Positions 53,958-62,333 of a stretch of 64,000 nt of DNA are shown here, one piece after another. The translations under genes were made by a program, and so were the position numbers. This stretch comes from Bradyrhizobium erythrophlei (GTDB taxonomy: Bacteria; Pseudomonadota; Alphaproteobacteria; Rhizobiales; Xanthobacteraceae). The stretch covers positions 5,879,501 through 5,943,500 of the forward strand of contig FSRD01000001.1 of the NCBI GenBank assembly GCA_900129675.1. Reading direction: 5' to 3'. How positions within the stretch are numbered: the stretch's first letter is position 1; every line of letters begins with the position of its first letter. Under the pieces are notes generated by a model. That model ran no database searches, was not told where the DNA came from, and was given only the letters and a program-made list of their open reading frames with translations.

Positions 53958-54962
53958 ATGACACGTTTTGTGGGCATTGGTCTCTTCATTGTCAGCATGG
54001 CACTGCTGATCATCGCCGCGGTCGTTCCGGCACAAGCCCAGAAGCTTGGTCCGGATGGCGCCCCCAATCCGACAGCGAGCGTCACCGATCAAGGAGCGCT
54101 GTTAAAGCAGGCTCCCCGCATCGAAGGACGCATCGACATTCCCGACCGGAAGGCCAGCGTGCTGGAGCAGCCGGCCGGGCGTACGTGGGACTATTTCCAC
54201 GAGGTCCTGCTGCATTGGAGCGCCACGGTCGTGATCGTCGGCACAATCCTACTCTTGGGACTGGCCTATTTGATCATAGGGCGAGTCCGAATTGCGGAAG
54301 GGCGCTCCGGACATAAAATCCTTCGCTTCAAGGCGTTCGAACGTTTTTCGCATTGGCTGACGGCGGTATCCTTCGTCGTGCTCGGCCTTACTGGCCTGAA
54401 CATCACATTCGGCAAGATCGTGCTCTTGCCGCTCGTCGGTCCGGATACCTTTTCTGACGTGGCTCAGGCTGCAAAGTATGTGCACAACTTCACCAGCTTC
54501 TCCTTCGTGGCTGGCCTCGTCCTGATCGCGGTCATCTTCTTCAAGGACAATTTTCCGGCCAAGGTGGACATCGACTGGCTCAAGCAGGGCGGTGGTTTTA
54601 TCCGGAATAAACATGCGCCTGCCGGACGCTTTAACCTCGGCGAGAAGCTTGTCTTCTGGTTTTCGCTGGCGGCCGGAGTGGCAGTCTCCGCATCGGGCTT
54701 CCTTCTGCTGTTTCCCTTCTACGGAACGGACATTCCGGAGATGCAGCTCGCGCAGGTCGTACATGCAGTCGTGGCCATCTTGTTCATCGCCCTGATCCTG
54801 GCGCACATCTATATCGGTACGCTCGGCATGGAGGGTGCGTTCGAGGCCATGGCGACTGGCGAAGTCGATCTCAACTGGGCGAAGGAGCATCATGATCTCT
54901 GGCTCGCCCGACAGCTGAAAGAAGATCACCGCGACGAGCCTGCGGCGACGCCCGCAGAATGA
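53958..54962 (+). CDS. fdhC: formate dehydrogenase gamma (cytochrome b556) subunit
   Basis: A 334-residue membrane protein. An N-terminal signal or first helix (FVGIGLFIVSMALLIIAAVV) and a periplasmic segment precede four helices of the FdnI-like cytochrome b. His residues such as in FERFSHWLTAVSFVVLGLTG and KYVHNFTSFSFVAGLVLIAV, and later VVHAVVAILFIALILAHIYI, are the probable haem ligands. It anchors the complex and reduces quinone. ATG 53958 has AAAGG nine bases upstream; a TTG at 53913 is less likely. About 100 bases separate it from the next gene. Confidence 0.92.
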   Translation: MTRFVGIGLFIVSMALLIIAAVVPAQAQKLGPDGAPNPTASVTDQGALLKQAPRIEGRIDIPDRKASVLEQPAGRTWDYFHEVLLHWSATVVIVGTILLLGLAYLIIGRVRIAEGRSGHKILRFKAFERFSHWLTAVSFVVLGLTGLNITFGKIVLLPLVGPDTFSDVAQAAKYVHNFTSFSFVAGLVLIAVIFFKDNFPAKVDIDWLKQGGGFIRNKHAPAGRFNLGEKLVFWFSLAAGVAVSASGFLLLFPFYGTDIPEMQLAQVVHAVVAILFIALILAHIYIGTLGMEGAFEAMATGEVDLNWAKEHHDLWLARQLKEDHRDEPAATPAE

Positions 54963-55063
54963 ATGTCGGCCGGCTGCTCGTTAGCGTCCGGTCGGAACAG
55001 GAAACCTGATGCTCGGATCTGCGGGAACAGCAATGAATCCAGCAAGAAGAGATCGTGAACGCG

Positions 55064-57079
55064 ATGACTGATTCCGGGCGTATCTTGATCTGCTCGTGTG
55101 ACGGCACGGTGCCCCTCGGCACCGAGGCGATCCGTTGCGGCTGCAATAGCGAACCGATCAATGCGACCCAGCTCTGCGGTGTCGAACTCGATCGTTTCCG
55201 CTCGATTGCGGCACAGGACGGGCCAGTCACGGTCGCGTGCACCCAGGAAGCGGCGCTGTTTTCCGACATCGCCGCGCAAACCGGACGCGTGGGTTCGGTC
55301 CAGTTTGCCAATATCCGCGAGACCGCCGGATGGTCCAGCGAGGGAGCGCATGCTGGGCCGAAAATGGCGGCGCTGCTTGCGGCGGCGGCCGAACCGGCGC
55401 CCGATGTGCCCTTCGTCAAATTAGAAAGCGGGGGCGTCATCCTGATCTGCGGCCGCGACGAGACGGCTCTCGAGGCCGGCAACCTGCTCAAGGATCATCT
55501 CGACGTCACGGTCTTGATCGAGCCGCCGGCCACGATCGCACCGCCGCGCACGACCATCTTTCCAGTGGCGAAAGGGAAAGTCAGTGCAGCGACGGGTCAT
55601 CTCGCCGCGTTCGAGGTCACGATCAATGAATTCGCGCAGTCAAGGCCGTCCTCGCGCAACGCATTGGAGTTCGGGCCATCACGCGATGGCGCACGCTCGA
55701 ACTGCGATATCATCCTGGATCTAACCGGCGGCACGGCATTTTTCCCGGCAAGCGATTTGCGCGACGGCTATTTGCGCGCCGATCCCGGCAATCCCGCAGC
55801 AACGCTCCAAGCAGTCCTCAAGGCGCGCGACCTCGTCGGCACGTTCGAGAAGCCGCGCTACATCACCTTCGATGCGAGCCTTTGCGCCCATTCCCGTTCC
55901 GGGGTGACCGGTTGCACACGCTGTCTTGATTTATGTCCGGCTGGCGCGATAGCGCCTGCCGGCGATTCCGTCGCGATCGACCCGAACATTTGCGCTGGCT
56001 GCGGCCAATGCGCGGCCGCCTGCCCGACCGGTGCGGCGTCCTATGCACTGCCTTCGGCAGACGCGCTGATGCGGAAGCTGCGCGCGATGCTCATGGCCTA
56101 CCGCAAGGCCGGCGGCGAACAGGCTGTCGTGCTGGTGCATGATGAGCCTCACGGCGTGCCGCTGATCGATGCATTGGCGCGGTTCGGCGACGGGCTGCCG
56201 GCGCATGTGCTGCCGTTGGCCGTCAACGAGATCACACAGGTTGGATTGGAGGCCATCGCAGCGGCTTTCGCCTATGGCGCATCTGCGATGCGGTTCCTGC
56301 TTCGGGACAAGCCGCGTCATGATGTCTCCGGGTTGCGGCGGACGATGGCGCTGGCCGATCCGATACTCTCCGGACTCGGGTTCGGGCCCGACCGGGTCGC
56401 GGCGGTCGAAACCGATGACCCGGATGTGCTCATTGCCGCATTGCGCGCGATGCCGCTTATGCCGTCGGCGCCGCGTCCGGCAAGTTTCCGAGCGGTGGGA
56501 AGAAAAAAGGACGTGCTGCGTTTTGCGTTGGACGAACTGCATCGGGCTGCCCCCGTGTCCGCGGATATCATTGCATTGCCTGCTGGGGCGCCATTTGGTG
56601 CGGTGGAGATCGAGGCCGGCGGCTGCACATTATGTCTGTCTTGCGTGTCGGCCTGCCCCACCGGCGCATTGCGCGACGATCCGGAGCGGCCGATGCTGCG
56701 GTTCGTCGAAGACGCTTGCGTGCAGTGTGGGCTATGCCAGGCCACATGCCCGGAGAAGGTGATTACGCTCAAGCCCCAGATAGATTTCCGCGCGGCCAGG
56801 GCGCCCGCCCGAGTCCTCAAGGAGGAAGAGCCGTTTTGCTGCATCCGCTGCGACAGGCCTTTCGGCGTGCGAAGCACGATCGATCGCGTGCTGGCGAAAC
56901 TCGAAAGCAAGCACTGGATGTATCCCGGCTCATCCAAGCGCGTTGACATCATCAAAATGTGCGAAGACTGTCGCGTTGCGTTTGTCGCAGAGGAGAATTT
57001 CGAACCTTATCGAACGCCGTCTCGGACCGTGCGCACCACTTCCGACTATCTTCGCGAGCGCGGGACAACCGAAGGATGA
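55064..57079 (+). CDS. multi-cluster 4Fe-4S protein of the formate dehydrogenase cluster
   Basis: A 671-residue iron-sulfur protein. ILICSCDGTV and LCGVELDRF near the start resemble an HdrA-like segment. Two ferredoxin-type cluster pairs are clear: CTRCLDLCPAGAI with CAGCGQCAAACPTGA (middle) and CTLCLSCVSACPTGAL with CVQCGLCQATCPEKV (C-terminal third). A final CCIRCDRPFG and CEDCR give a further metal site. It belongs to the 4Fe-4S proteins encoded in formate dehydrogenase/TorD clusters of alphaproteobacteria and may deliver electrons or assist cluster insertion. GTG three codons earlier (55055) is an alternative start. Its stop overlaps the next start. Confidence 0.85.
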   Translation: MTDSGRILICSCDGTVPLGTEAIRCGCNSEPINATQLCGVELDRFRSIAAQDGPVTVACTQEAALFSDIAAQTGRVGSVQFANIRETAGWSSEGAHAGPKMAALLAAAAEPAPDVPFVKLESGGVILICGRDETALEAGNLLKDHLDVTVLIEPPATIAPPRTTIFPVAKGKVSAATGHLAAFEVTINEFAQSRPSSRNALEFGPSRDGARSNCDIILDLTGGTAFFPASDLRDGYLRADPGNPAATLQAVLKARDLVGTFEKPRYITFDASLCAHSRSGVTGCTRCLDLCPAGAIAPAGDSVAIDPNICAGCGQCAAACPTGAASYALPSADALMRKLRAMLMAYRKAGGEQAVVLVHDEPHGVPLIDALARFGDGLPAHVLPLAVNEITQVGLEAIAAAFAYGASAMRFLLRDKPRHDVSGLRRTMALADPILSGLGFGPDRVAAVETDDPDVLIAALRAMPLMPSAPRPASFRAVGRKKDVLRFALDELHRAAPVSADIIALPAGAPFGAVEIEAGGCTLCLSCVSACPTGALRDDPERPMLRFVEDACVQCGLCQATCPEKVITLKPQIDFRAARAPARVLKEEEPFCCIRCDRPFGVRSTIDRVLAKLESKHWMYPGSSKRVDIIKMCEDCRVAFVAEENFEPYRTPSRTVRTTSDYLRERGTTEG

Positions 57080-57618
57080 AGCTATTACGCACCATCCAGC
57101 TCGATGCGTCGGATTCGTTTGTCTTTGAAAAGGCGGCAGAACCCGGTGAGTGGGCGGTGTCGGGCGCTTTCGCATTCGCCCGTGACGAGCCGGCGAACTT
57201 GCGTGGCAAGGCACGCAGCGCATTTCGCGCTGGCTTTTTGGGACTGGCCTCGCTTGGACGTTCCACGCTGGTGCAGGTTGTCCAAGCGAGTGAAGCTGAT
57301 CGCGGAGCCGTCGTGGACATGCTAGCGGCGCAACTCGTTGCGCACTTCGGTGCCCCGGATGTTTACGTCGCCCGGCTGGCGGCAGAGGATGAAATCGACT
57401 TCGCGGCTTCGCTCTGCGTCTATCCGGCGGGCGCGGTTGTCGCGGTGACCCGCAGCTACGAGAAGGGGGTAATCCGCGAGACATTCCGCGCGTTGCGCCC
57501 GCGCGAAGGGGCAGGGCAGCATGCACGGGCCTTCGAGTTTCTGGAAGTCGTCGGCGAGGAAAATGCGCCGGATGAATGCCTTGATCTTGCCGGGCTCGGG
57601 AAAGGAGCAGGCGCGTGA
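57076..57618 (+). CDS. DUF6505 family protein
   Basis: A 180-residue protein (MKLLRTIQLDASDSFVFEKA, GEWAVSGAFAFARDEP, GKARSAFRAGFLGL) that I recognise as the DUF6505 type found in formate dehydrogenase clusters. It has no signal peptide or membrane helix. The ATG overlaps the previous stop (ATGA) and its own stop overlaps the next start, so translation is coupled throughout. A role in formate dehydrogenase maturation is inferred from position only. Confidence 0.7.
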   Translation: MKLLRTIQLDASDSFVFEKAAEPGEWAVSGAFAFARDEPANLRGKARSAFRAGFLGLASLGRSTLVQVVQASEADRGAVVDMLAAQLVAHFGAPDVYVARLAAEDEIDFAASLCVYPAGAVVAVTRSYEKGVIRETFRALRPREGAGQHARAFEFLEVVGEENAPDECLDLAGLGKGAGA

Positions 57619-58628
57619 GTATATGGCGCGACTTCTGGCTCTCTTGCGGGCATCATTTGCTCGATCGCGACGCCACAGGCAAGTTGCTTGTCACTGACGA
57701 ATTCTTGAAGGCGTATCTGGCGCGTCCTGAACTGATGCCGCCGGCAGAGGCTTGCTCAGCCGAGCGAGGACTGCACAGCGCATTGTTGCGCGATCCGCGA
57801 CAGCCGATCGCTGCCTCGCGAGTGGCCGCGATCGCCGATGCGGACACACGCGAGAACTGGCAGACGATTATCGCCTGGCGCGATCATCTGGTGAGATATT
57901 GCAGCCTGGAGGCTGCCTATCTCGAAATCGTCCGGCGCGACATCAAGTTTCCCCACATCCTAATCTGCCAGTTGGTGCAAGCGATCCTGCGCAACGCATT
58001 GGACGATTGCGGCGACGTTTTCATGCTGCGCGCCGCGGAGATGTTCTTCCGTCCGCAGAGGCTGCTGCTCCAGGAAGCTTCGATCGTCGCGGTCGACGAA
58101 GAGACGGACCCGTCGCCCGGCTTGCATTCTCCATCGCCGCTCGCGACGTTGCTCGGATTGTCGCCGACTGCCGAAGTCGACCTGCTTAGCGATTCGACCG
58201 CGGAAAGCTATTGGGAGCGCAGCGATCGCTTTGACATGGCGCTTGATCTGACGACCGGCCGGCGCGGTTCGATCGCTCTCGGCGATGTGGTCGCGCGCTG
58301 GCTCTCCCATTTGCTTGCGATCGACGTCGTGGTCGAGCCACTGCCGGAACTGCAGAACGCGCCATTTAGCTGGTATGTCGGACTGAGTGCCGACGCTACG
58401 CGCGTCGGCGACGCTATTTGGAACGGAGACGATCTCGATGATGGAGCGCGGGCCCAACTGGTTAGCCTGTTCCGGCTGACGTTCCGAGACCCCGCCGATG
58501 TGATCGAAAATGTCCGAGGTGAGCCGCTGTATTTGCTGCTTGCGATGAACTCGGAAGGGATGTTGCGGCTGAAGCCGCAGAATCTGATAGCCGGTTTGCC
58601 CATTCGCCAAGTGGAGGCAGTCAATTGA
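57615..58628 (+). CDS. DUF6352 family protein
   Basis: A 337-residue cytoplasmic protein starting MSIWRDFWLSCGHHLLDRDA, the pattern of DUF6352 proteins in formate dehydrogenase clusters. Internal ALDLTTGRRGSIALGDVVAR and WLSHLLAIDVVVEPL are conserved-looking, and no catalytic motif could be named. It overlaps both neighbours by four bases. An accessory role in enzyme biogenesis is inferred from context. Confidence 0.7.
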   Translation: MSIWRDFWLSCGHHLLDRDATGKLLVTDEFLKAYLARPELMPPAEACSAERGLHSALLRDPRQPIAASRVAAIADADTRENWQTIIAWRDHLVRYCSLEAAYLEIVRRDIKFPHILICQLVQAILRNALDDCGDVFMLRAAEMFFRPQRLLLQEASIVAVDEETDPSPGLHSPSPLATLLGLSPTAEVDLLSDSTAESYWERSDRFDMALDLTTGRRGSIALGDVVARWLSHLLAIDVVVEPLPELQNAPFSWYVGLSADATRVGDAIWNGDDLDDGARAQLVSLFRLTFRDPADVIENVRGEPLYLLLAMNSEGMLRLKPQNLIAGLPIRQVEAVN

Positions 58629-59125
58629 GAACGACGGCTCTTGCGCGCATTTCAGTGGGTGTGACGGTCGAGCGGCGTAGGGCCAGGAGCGCCTGGGCCG
58701 ACTTTCTGTGGCGGCCGGTTTCGGTGTTTACCGGAAGCCCGTCGGCTGCGCCTTGGACGCCGCTCGGCATCGAGGCGGAAACGACCGTGTTCTACGCCGG
58801 CGAGGCCGCGATCGAACTGCATCGCACCGAGACGTCCAGCTATCGCGACAATCTCGCATCGGGCGATCCTGCGCTGTGGATCGTTTTGCGCCCAACGGCT
58901 TCCGAGCTCCCATACGAGTTGGTAGCTGTAACAGCAGACCCGGCAGAGGGCGAAGGATTCACCGACGCCGGCAACAATCTGGTTGAACGAGTGCCCATGC
59001 CGCCCGACATCGCCGAAACGGTCGGCCAATTCGTCGCCCAACATCATATCGACCGTCCGTTTGTCAAGCGCCGGCGCGATGGACAAACGCTTCCGGATCG
59101 GAAAGAGAGAACGTACAGTGACTGA
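58625..59125 (+). CDS. DUF3305 family protein
   Basis: A 166-residue protein. ISVGVTVERRRARSAWADFL and WRPVSVFTG, followed by YRDNLASGDPALWIVLRP, match DUF3305, regularly paired with DUF3306 beside formate dehydrogenase genes. The likely start at 58625 is a TTG overlapping the previous stop. It overlaps the following DUF3306 gene by eight bases. No membrane segment; function unknown. Confidence 0.78.
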   Translation: MRTTALARISVGVTVERRRARSAWADFLWRPVSVFTGSPSAAPWTPLGIEAETTVFYAGEAAIELHRTETSSYRDNLASGDPALWIVLRPTASELPYELVAVTADPAEGEGFTDAGNNLVERVPMPPDIAETVGQFVAQHHIDRPFVKRRRDGQTLPDRKERTYSD

Positions 59126-59768
59126 TAGAGCCAACCCCTTCGCGCGCTGGGTGCGATTGAAGCACAAGGCGAACGCAACAGCGCAGCAAGCAGAAGCCGT
59201 TTCGACACGCGCTGAAGCGGCGACCGAGCAGCCAGGAATCAACGCGGCGATGCAGGAGCCGTTTGATCCAGCGAGCTTGCCATCGATTGACTCTATTACA
59301 GCCGATACGGATATCGTCTCATTTCTGAAATCCGGCGTTCCGACTGAATTGACGCGCGCTGCATTGCGCCGGGCCTGGACAAGCGATCCGGCCATTCGCG
59401 ATTTCATCGGCATCGCGGAAAACCAGTGGGATTTCAATGACCCGAATGGGATGGCCGGATTTGGACGGCTGGACGCAAGTGAAAGCGGAGTCACATTTCT
59501 CGCGCAACTCTCAAGCACGCCAGGGGAGATGCCGGACCTGCTCGCGGAAGGGGCGACACCAGTCGAGCGTTTCGCCTCAAACGCAGCTTGTTCCGAACCG
59601 TCCAAGGCCGATCAGCATGGGCAGATTGAGGCCCGCCAATCGCCTTCCACCGATAGCATCATTTCGTCATGCGCCGTGGCCGAAGCAGGTGCTGCGACGA
59701 ACGCTGCGCACGGGATTGCAGATGCGCCCCGCAGTCGTCGCAGTCATGGGAGTGCCTTGCCAAAGTAG
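59118..59768 (+). CDS. DUF3306 family protein
   Basis: A 216-residue protein beginning MTDRANPFARWVRLKH. The core VPTELTRAALRRAWTSDPAI followed by RDFIGIAENQWDFNDPNGMA and GFG is the DUF3306 signature. The GTG start at 59118 lies inside the end of DUF3305, with AAGAGAGAA upstream. The last 70 residues look disordered. It works, by inference, with DUF3305 and TorD in formate dehydrogenase maturation. Confidence 0.8.
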   Translation: MTDRANPFARWVRLKHKANATAQQAEAVSTRAEAATEQPGINAAMQEPFDPASLPSIDSITADTDIVSFLKSGVPTELTRAALRRAWTSDPAIRDFIGIAENQWDFNDPNGMAGFGRLDASESGVTFLAQLSSTPGEMPDLLAEGATPVERFASNAACSEPSKADQHGQIEARQSPSTDSIISSCAVAEAGAATNAAHGIADAPRSRRSHGSALPK

Positions 59769-59825
59769 AGCCGGGTATTGCCGCTGTCGGCGACCGCCAC
59801 ATTTTTGTATGTCGAGCTAAGAACC

Positions 59826-60437
59826 ATGCCGGAATCAGTATCTCAGGAGTCTTTCACGTCCAACGTCGGGGAGATCGACCGTGCCCGTGCGCAGGAGTAC
59901 GCGCTGTTGGCGACCTTGCTTTCGCGCAGCCCGGATTCGCTGCTTCTTTCTCGCCTGGCCGATATACGCGACGACGCCAGCCCGATCGGAGTGGCGCATA
60001 GTGCCATTCGTGAGGCTGCCGTGCGGGTGAATGAAGAAGGGGCGGCGCGAGAATATTTTGCTCTGTTCGCCGGCCTACGAGAGGGCTCACTCTTACCTTA
60101 TTCGTCTCACTATTTGGCGGAGACGCTATACGGGCGCCCGCTCGCGCGGCTGCGGGAAGCGCTCCAAGGTTTCGGTGTCGAAATAGCACCTGAGCGCTCG
60201 GAACCTGAGGATCACGCCGCAATTCTTTGTGAAGTCATGGCAGGCCTTGCCGACGGCAGCATTCCGGCGCCGGCTGGCACCGAGCGTGAGTTCTTTCAAC
60301 AGCACCTCTCGCCATGGATCAGGCGCCTTTTTATCGACCTCGAGCACGCTGAAGGAGCCGAGTTTTACTCAGCTGTTGGATTGCTCGGGCGAACCTTTGT
60401 GGATATCGAAGCGGAGGCTTTTTCTCGCACGGCCTGA
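59826..60437 (+). CDS. TorD-family molecular chaperone
   Basis: A 203-residue helical chaperone. REYFALFAGLREGSLLPYSS followed by HYLAETLYGRPLARLREAL and EPEDHAAILCEVMAGLADG are typical TorD/DmsD motifs (ExFxxLFxGxGxxxLxPY; EPxDHxAxxxxxM). Such proteins hold Tat-exported molybdoenzymes until cofactor is inserted, so the client here is most likely the formate dehydrogenase alpha subunit encoded upstream. The ATG at 59826 opens the conserved region; no strong ribosome binding site is visible. Confidence 0.88.
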   Translation: MPESVSQESFTSNVGEIDRARAQEYALLATLLSRSPDSLLLSRLADIRDDASPIGVAHSAIREAAVRVNEEGAAREYFALFAGLREGSLLPYSSHYLAETLYGRPLARLREALQGFGVEIAPERSEPEDHAAILCEVMAGLADGSIPAPAGTEREFFQQHLSPWIRRLFIDLEHAEGAEFYSAVGLLGRTFVDIEAEAFSRTA

Positions 60438-60512
60438 ACACGGTGTTCTATCCGTCGAATCAACCTGGCGATTTCGAATTATGCTACAGATCTGGGGATT
60501 AGGAGAAAGAAG

Positions 60513-60659
60513 ATGCGCGCCTTTGCCGTTGCTTGCTTGACCGCCGTCGTTATCGCTGCGGGAGTCGCTGCCATGCTTGACAATTTCGTGCAGCAGTCCG
60601 CTGCGGTGGCGTTCGCCGAACCGACTGCAAGAGTTCAGGGGTTATCCAAAATACGTTGA
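60513..60659 (+). CDS. 48-residue membrane-anchored protein at the end of the formate dehydrogenase cluster
   Basis: AGGAGAAAGAAG lies immediately upstream of the ATG, the strongest ribosome binding site in the area. The product has a hydrophobic N-terminus (MRAFAVACLTAVVIAAGVAA) then LDNFVQQSAAVAFAEPTARV and a short basic end. One helix with a small periplasmic tail is predicted. I recall similar short proteins after formate dehydrogenase genes in Bradyrhizobium. Role unknown; a small subunit or stabiliser is possible. Confidence 0.6.
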   Translation: MRAFAVACLTAVVIAAGVAAMLDNFVQQSAAVAFAEPTARVQGLSKIR

Positions 60660-60913
60660 ACCTGGCAAGGACATTTCAGACCTGGTTTAGGCGGTAACAG
60701 AGTGGTCCACGATAGGCCTGCTGACGTCTCCCGCGAGTATCGCTATTTCAACTGACGTGCCTACAACAATGATTAGAGTTCCCAAGATGCGGGTCACGAG
60801 CGTCGCAGTTCGATGCGCCCACCATGAGCCAGTCAGTGCACCATATGCTTCGTCTATCCATAACGTTCGATTGGCGAACGGACGAAGCCCGATTTTGCGT
60901 CAGCCGTAGCCGA

Positions 60914-61234
60914 TTAGCCCGCCAACACGATGGCTTGGGTTCGTTTGAGCGACTTTTGCACATTCTTACGCGCTTCAAACAGGTGGCCATAAGTATCGAA
61001 GGTCAACGTGATCGTTGCGTGTCCCATCATCGTTTGAATTCTCTTTTCGGGGAGTAGTCGGCTTCAATCCAGACCGACGCGCAGAAATGGCGATATGCGT
61101 GCATTCCATATTTCGCAGCGACCTTGATCAGCTTCTTGCCGTCTTTTCCAATAACTTCCTTTTTCACCAGGATCCCGGCTTCGATCTGCATCAGGCGAAG
61201 GAGGCGATTCATGAGATTGGCATGATTTGCGACC
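60914..61234 (-). pseudogene. tyrosine recombinase/integrase, C-terminal remnant with frameshift
   Basis: On the minus strand the frame reads KYGMHAYRHFCASVWIEADYSPKR with the catalytic HxxR. After one extra base the second frame gives IQTMMGHATITLTFDTYGHL (H and Tyr nucleophile region) and FEARKNVQKSLKRTQAIVL to a stop at 60914-60916. The insertion sequence at 61235 removes the N-terminal part. It marks a former integrative element. The ribosome reading frame is broken, so it is inactive. Confidence 0.8.
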
Positions 61235-62333
61235 TGTCATTGTCGGAAACTCAATCCGGCCGGCTAGTAAGTGGAGTCGAATTGGGTGATGCTCTTGGTT
61301 GATGAGAGATGTTTTTAGCCTGATTTGGTTGGCGCTGATCGGATTGTTCCGATCGCGAGCGTCGCTGCAAGTAGAGATCTTGACGCTTCGTCATCAACTC
61401 AACGTGCTGCGGCGTAAATCGCCGCAGCGACTAACCTTCACCAGCATCGACCGTCTGGTATTTGCCGGGTTGTATCGGTTGGCGCCCGGCGTGCTGGACG
61501 CTTTGAAGATCGTCAGGCCGGAGACCGTGATCCGCTGGCATCGTGCCGGTTTCCGAGCGTATTGGCGCTGGAAATCAAGACCGCGCGGCGGCCGGCCGAA
61601 GACCCCGCTGGAGATCCGTCATCTCGTTCGCGAGATCAGTCTCGCCAACCCGTTATGGGGCGCACCACGGATCCATGGCGAGCTTCTCAAGCTCGGCGTC
61701 GATGTTGGGCAAACCACCGTTGCAAAGTATATTGCGAGGGGAAGGCGACCGCCGTCCCAAGGGTGGAAGACGTTTCTTCATAATCACGCCGACGGCATCG
61801 CGTCGATGGACCTGTTCGTGGTTCCGACACTCTCATTCCGACTGCTCTACGGGTTGCTGATACTACAACACGATCGCCGCCAACTCCTATGGCTGGGAGT
61901 GACTGCGCACCCAACGGCTGAATGGATTTCGCGCCAGCTCACCGAGGCCTATGGTTGGAAAGTACAACCGCGATACATCGTCCGTGACCGCGACGCCGTC
62001 TACGGTGACGTCTTCATCCGCCGCCTTCGGGCGATGGGCATTCGGGATCGGCCAACTGCGGCGCGATCGCCGTGGCAGAACGGGTATTGTGAAAGGGCGA
62101 TCGGTTCGATCCGGCGGGAATGTCTTGACCACGTTGTCGTGTTCGGCGAGCGGCATCTTCGCCATCTGCTGCGATCTTACACGACCTACTATAACGCGGC
62201 TCGCACGCACCTTTCACTCAACAAGGACGCGCCGTCGCCGCGAACCGTACATCCCGTTGGTCGCATTTTGCCTACGCCATTTCTTGGCGGACTTCATCAT
62301 CTGTATGTGCGAGTTTGATTTCCGACAGGCACA
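61235..62333 (+). mobile_element. insertion sequence, rve-type, interrupting integrase and sensor kinase remnants
   Basis: The left end tgtcattgtcggaaactcaa (61235-61254) pairs imperfectly with the reverse complement of the right end (62314-62333, ...tgatttccgacaggcaca). One intact transposase fills it. Its left flank is integrase, its right flank a histidine kinase missing its front, so a deletion or rearrangement accompanied or followed insertion. Its ends differ from the related element at 12341-13433. Confidence 0.75.
61302..62318 (+). CDS. transposase, rve-type integrase core (IS3/IS481-like)
   Basis: A 338-residue transposase. LQVEILTLRHQLNVLRRKSP and RPETVIRWHRAGFRAYWRWK form the N-terminal part. 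The D-D-E triad is in SMDLFVVPTL, VRDRDAVYGDV and GYCERAIGSIRRECLDH, and YYNAARTHLSLNKDAPSPR is near the end. All catalytic motifs are intact. It is a diverged relative of the transposase at 12401-13417. ATG at 61302 is preceded by a TTG one codon earlier that could also serve. Confidence 0.9.
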   Translation: MRDVFSLIWLALIGLFRSRASLQVEILTLRHQLNVLRRKSPQRLTFTSIDRLVFAGLYRLAPGVLDALKIVRPETVIRWHRAGFRAYWRWKSRPRGGRPKTPLEIRHLVREISLANPLWGAPRIHGELLKLGVDVGQTTVAKYIARGRRPPSQGWKTFLHNHADGIASMDLFVVPTLSFRLLYGLLILQHDRRQLLWLGVTAHPTAEWISRQLTEAYGWKVQPRYIVRDRDAVYGDVFIRRLRAMGIRDRPTAARSPWQNGYCERAIGSIRRECLDHVVVFGERHLRHLLRSYTTYYNAARTHLSLNKDAPSPRTVHPVGRILPTPFLGGLHHLYVRV

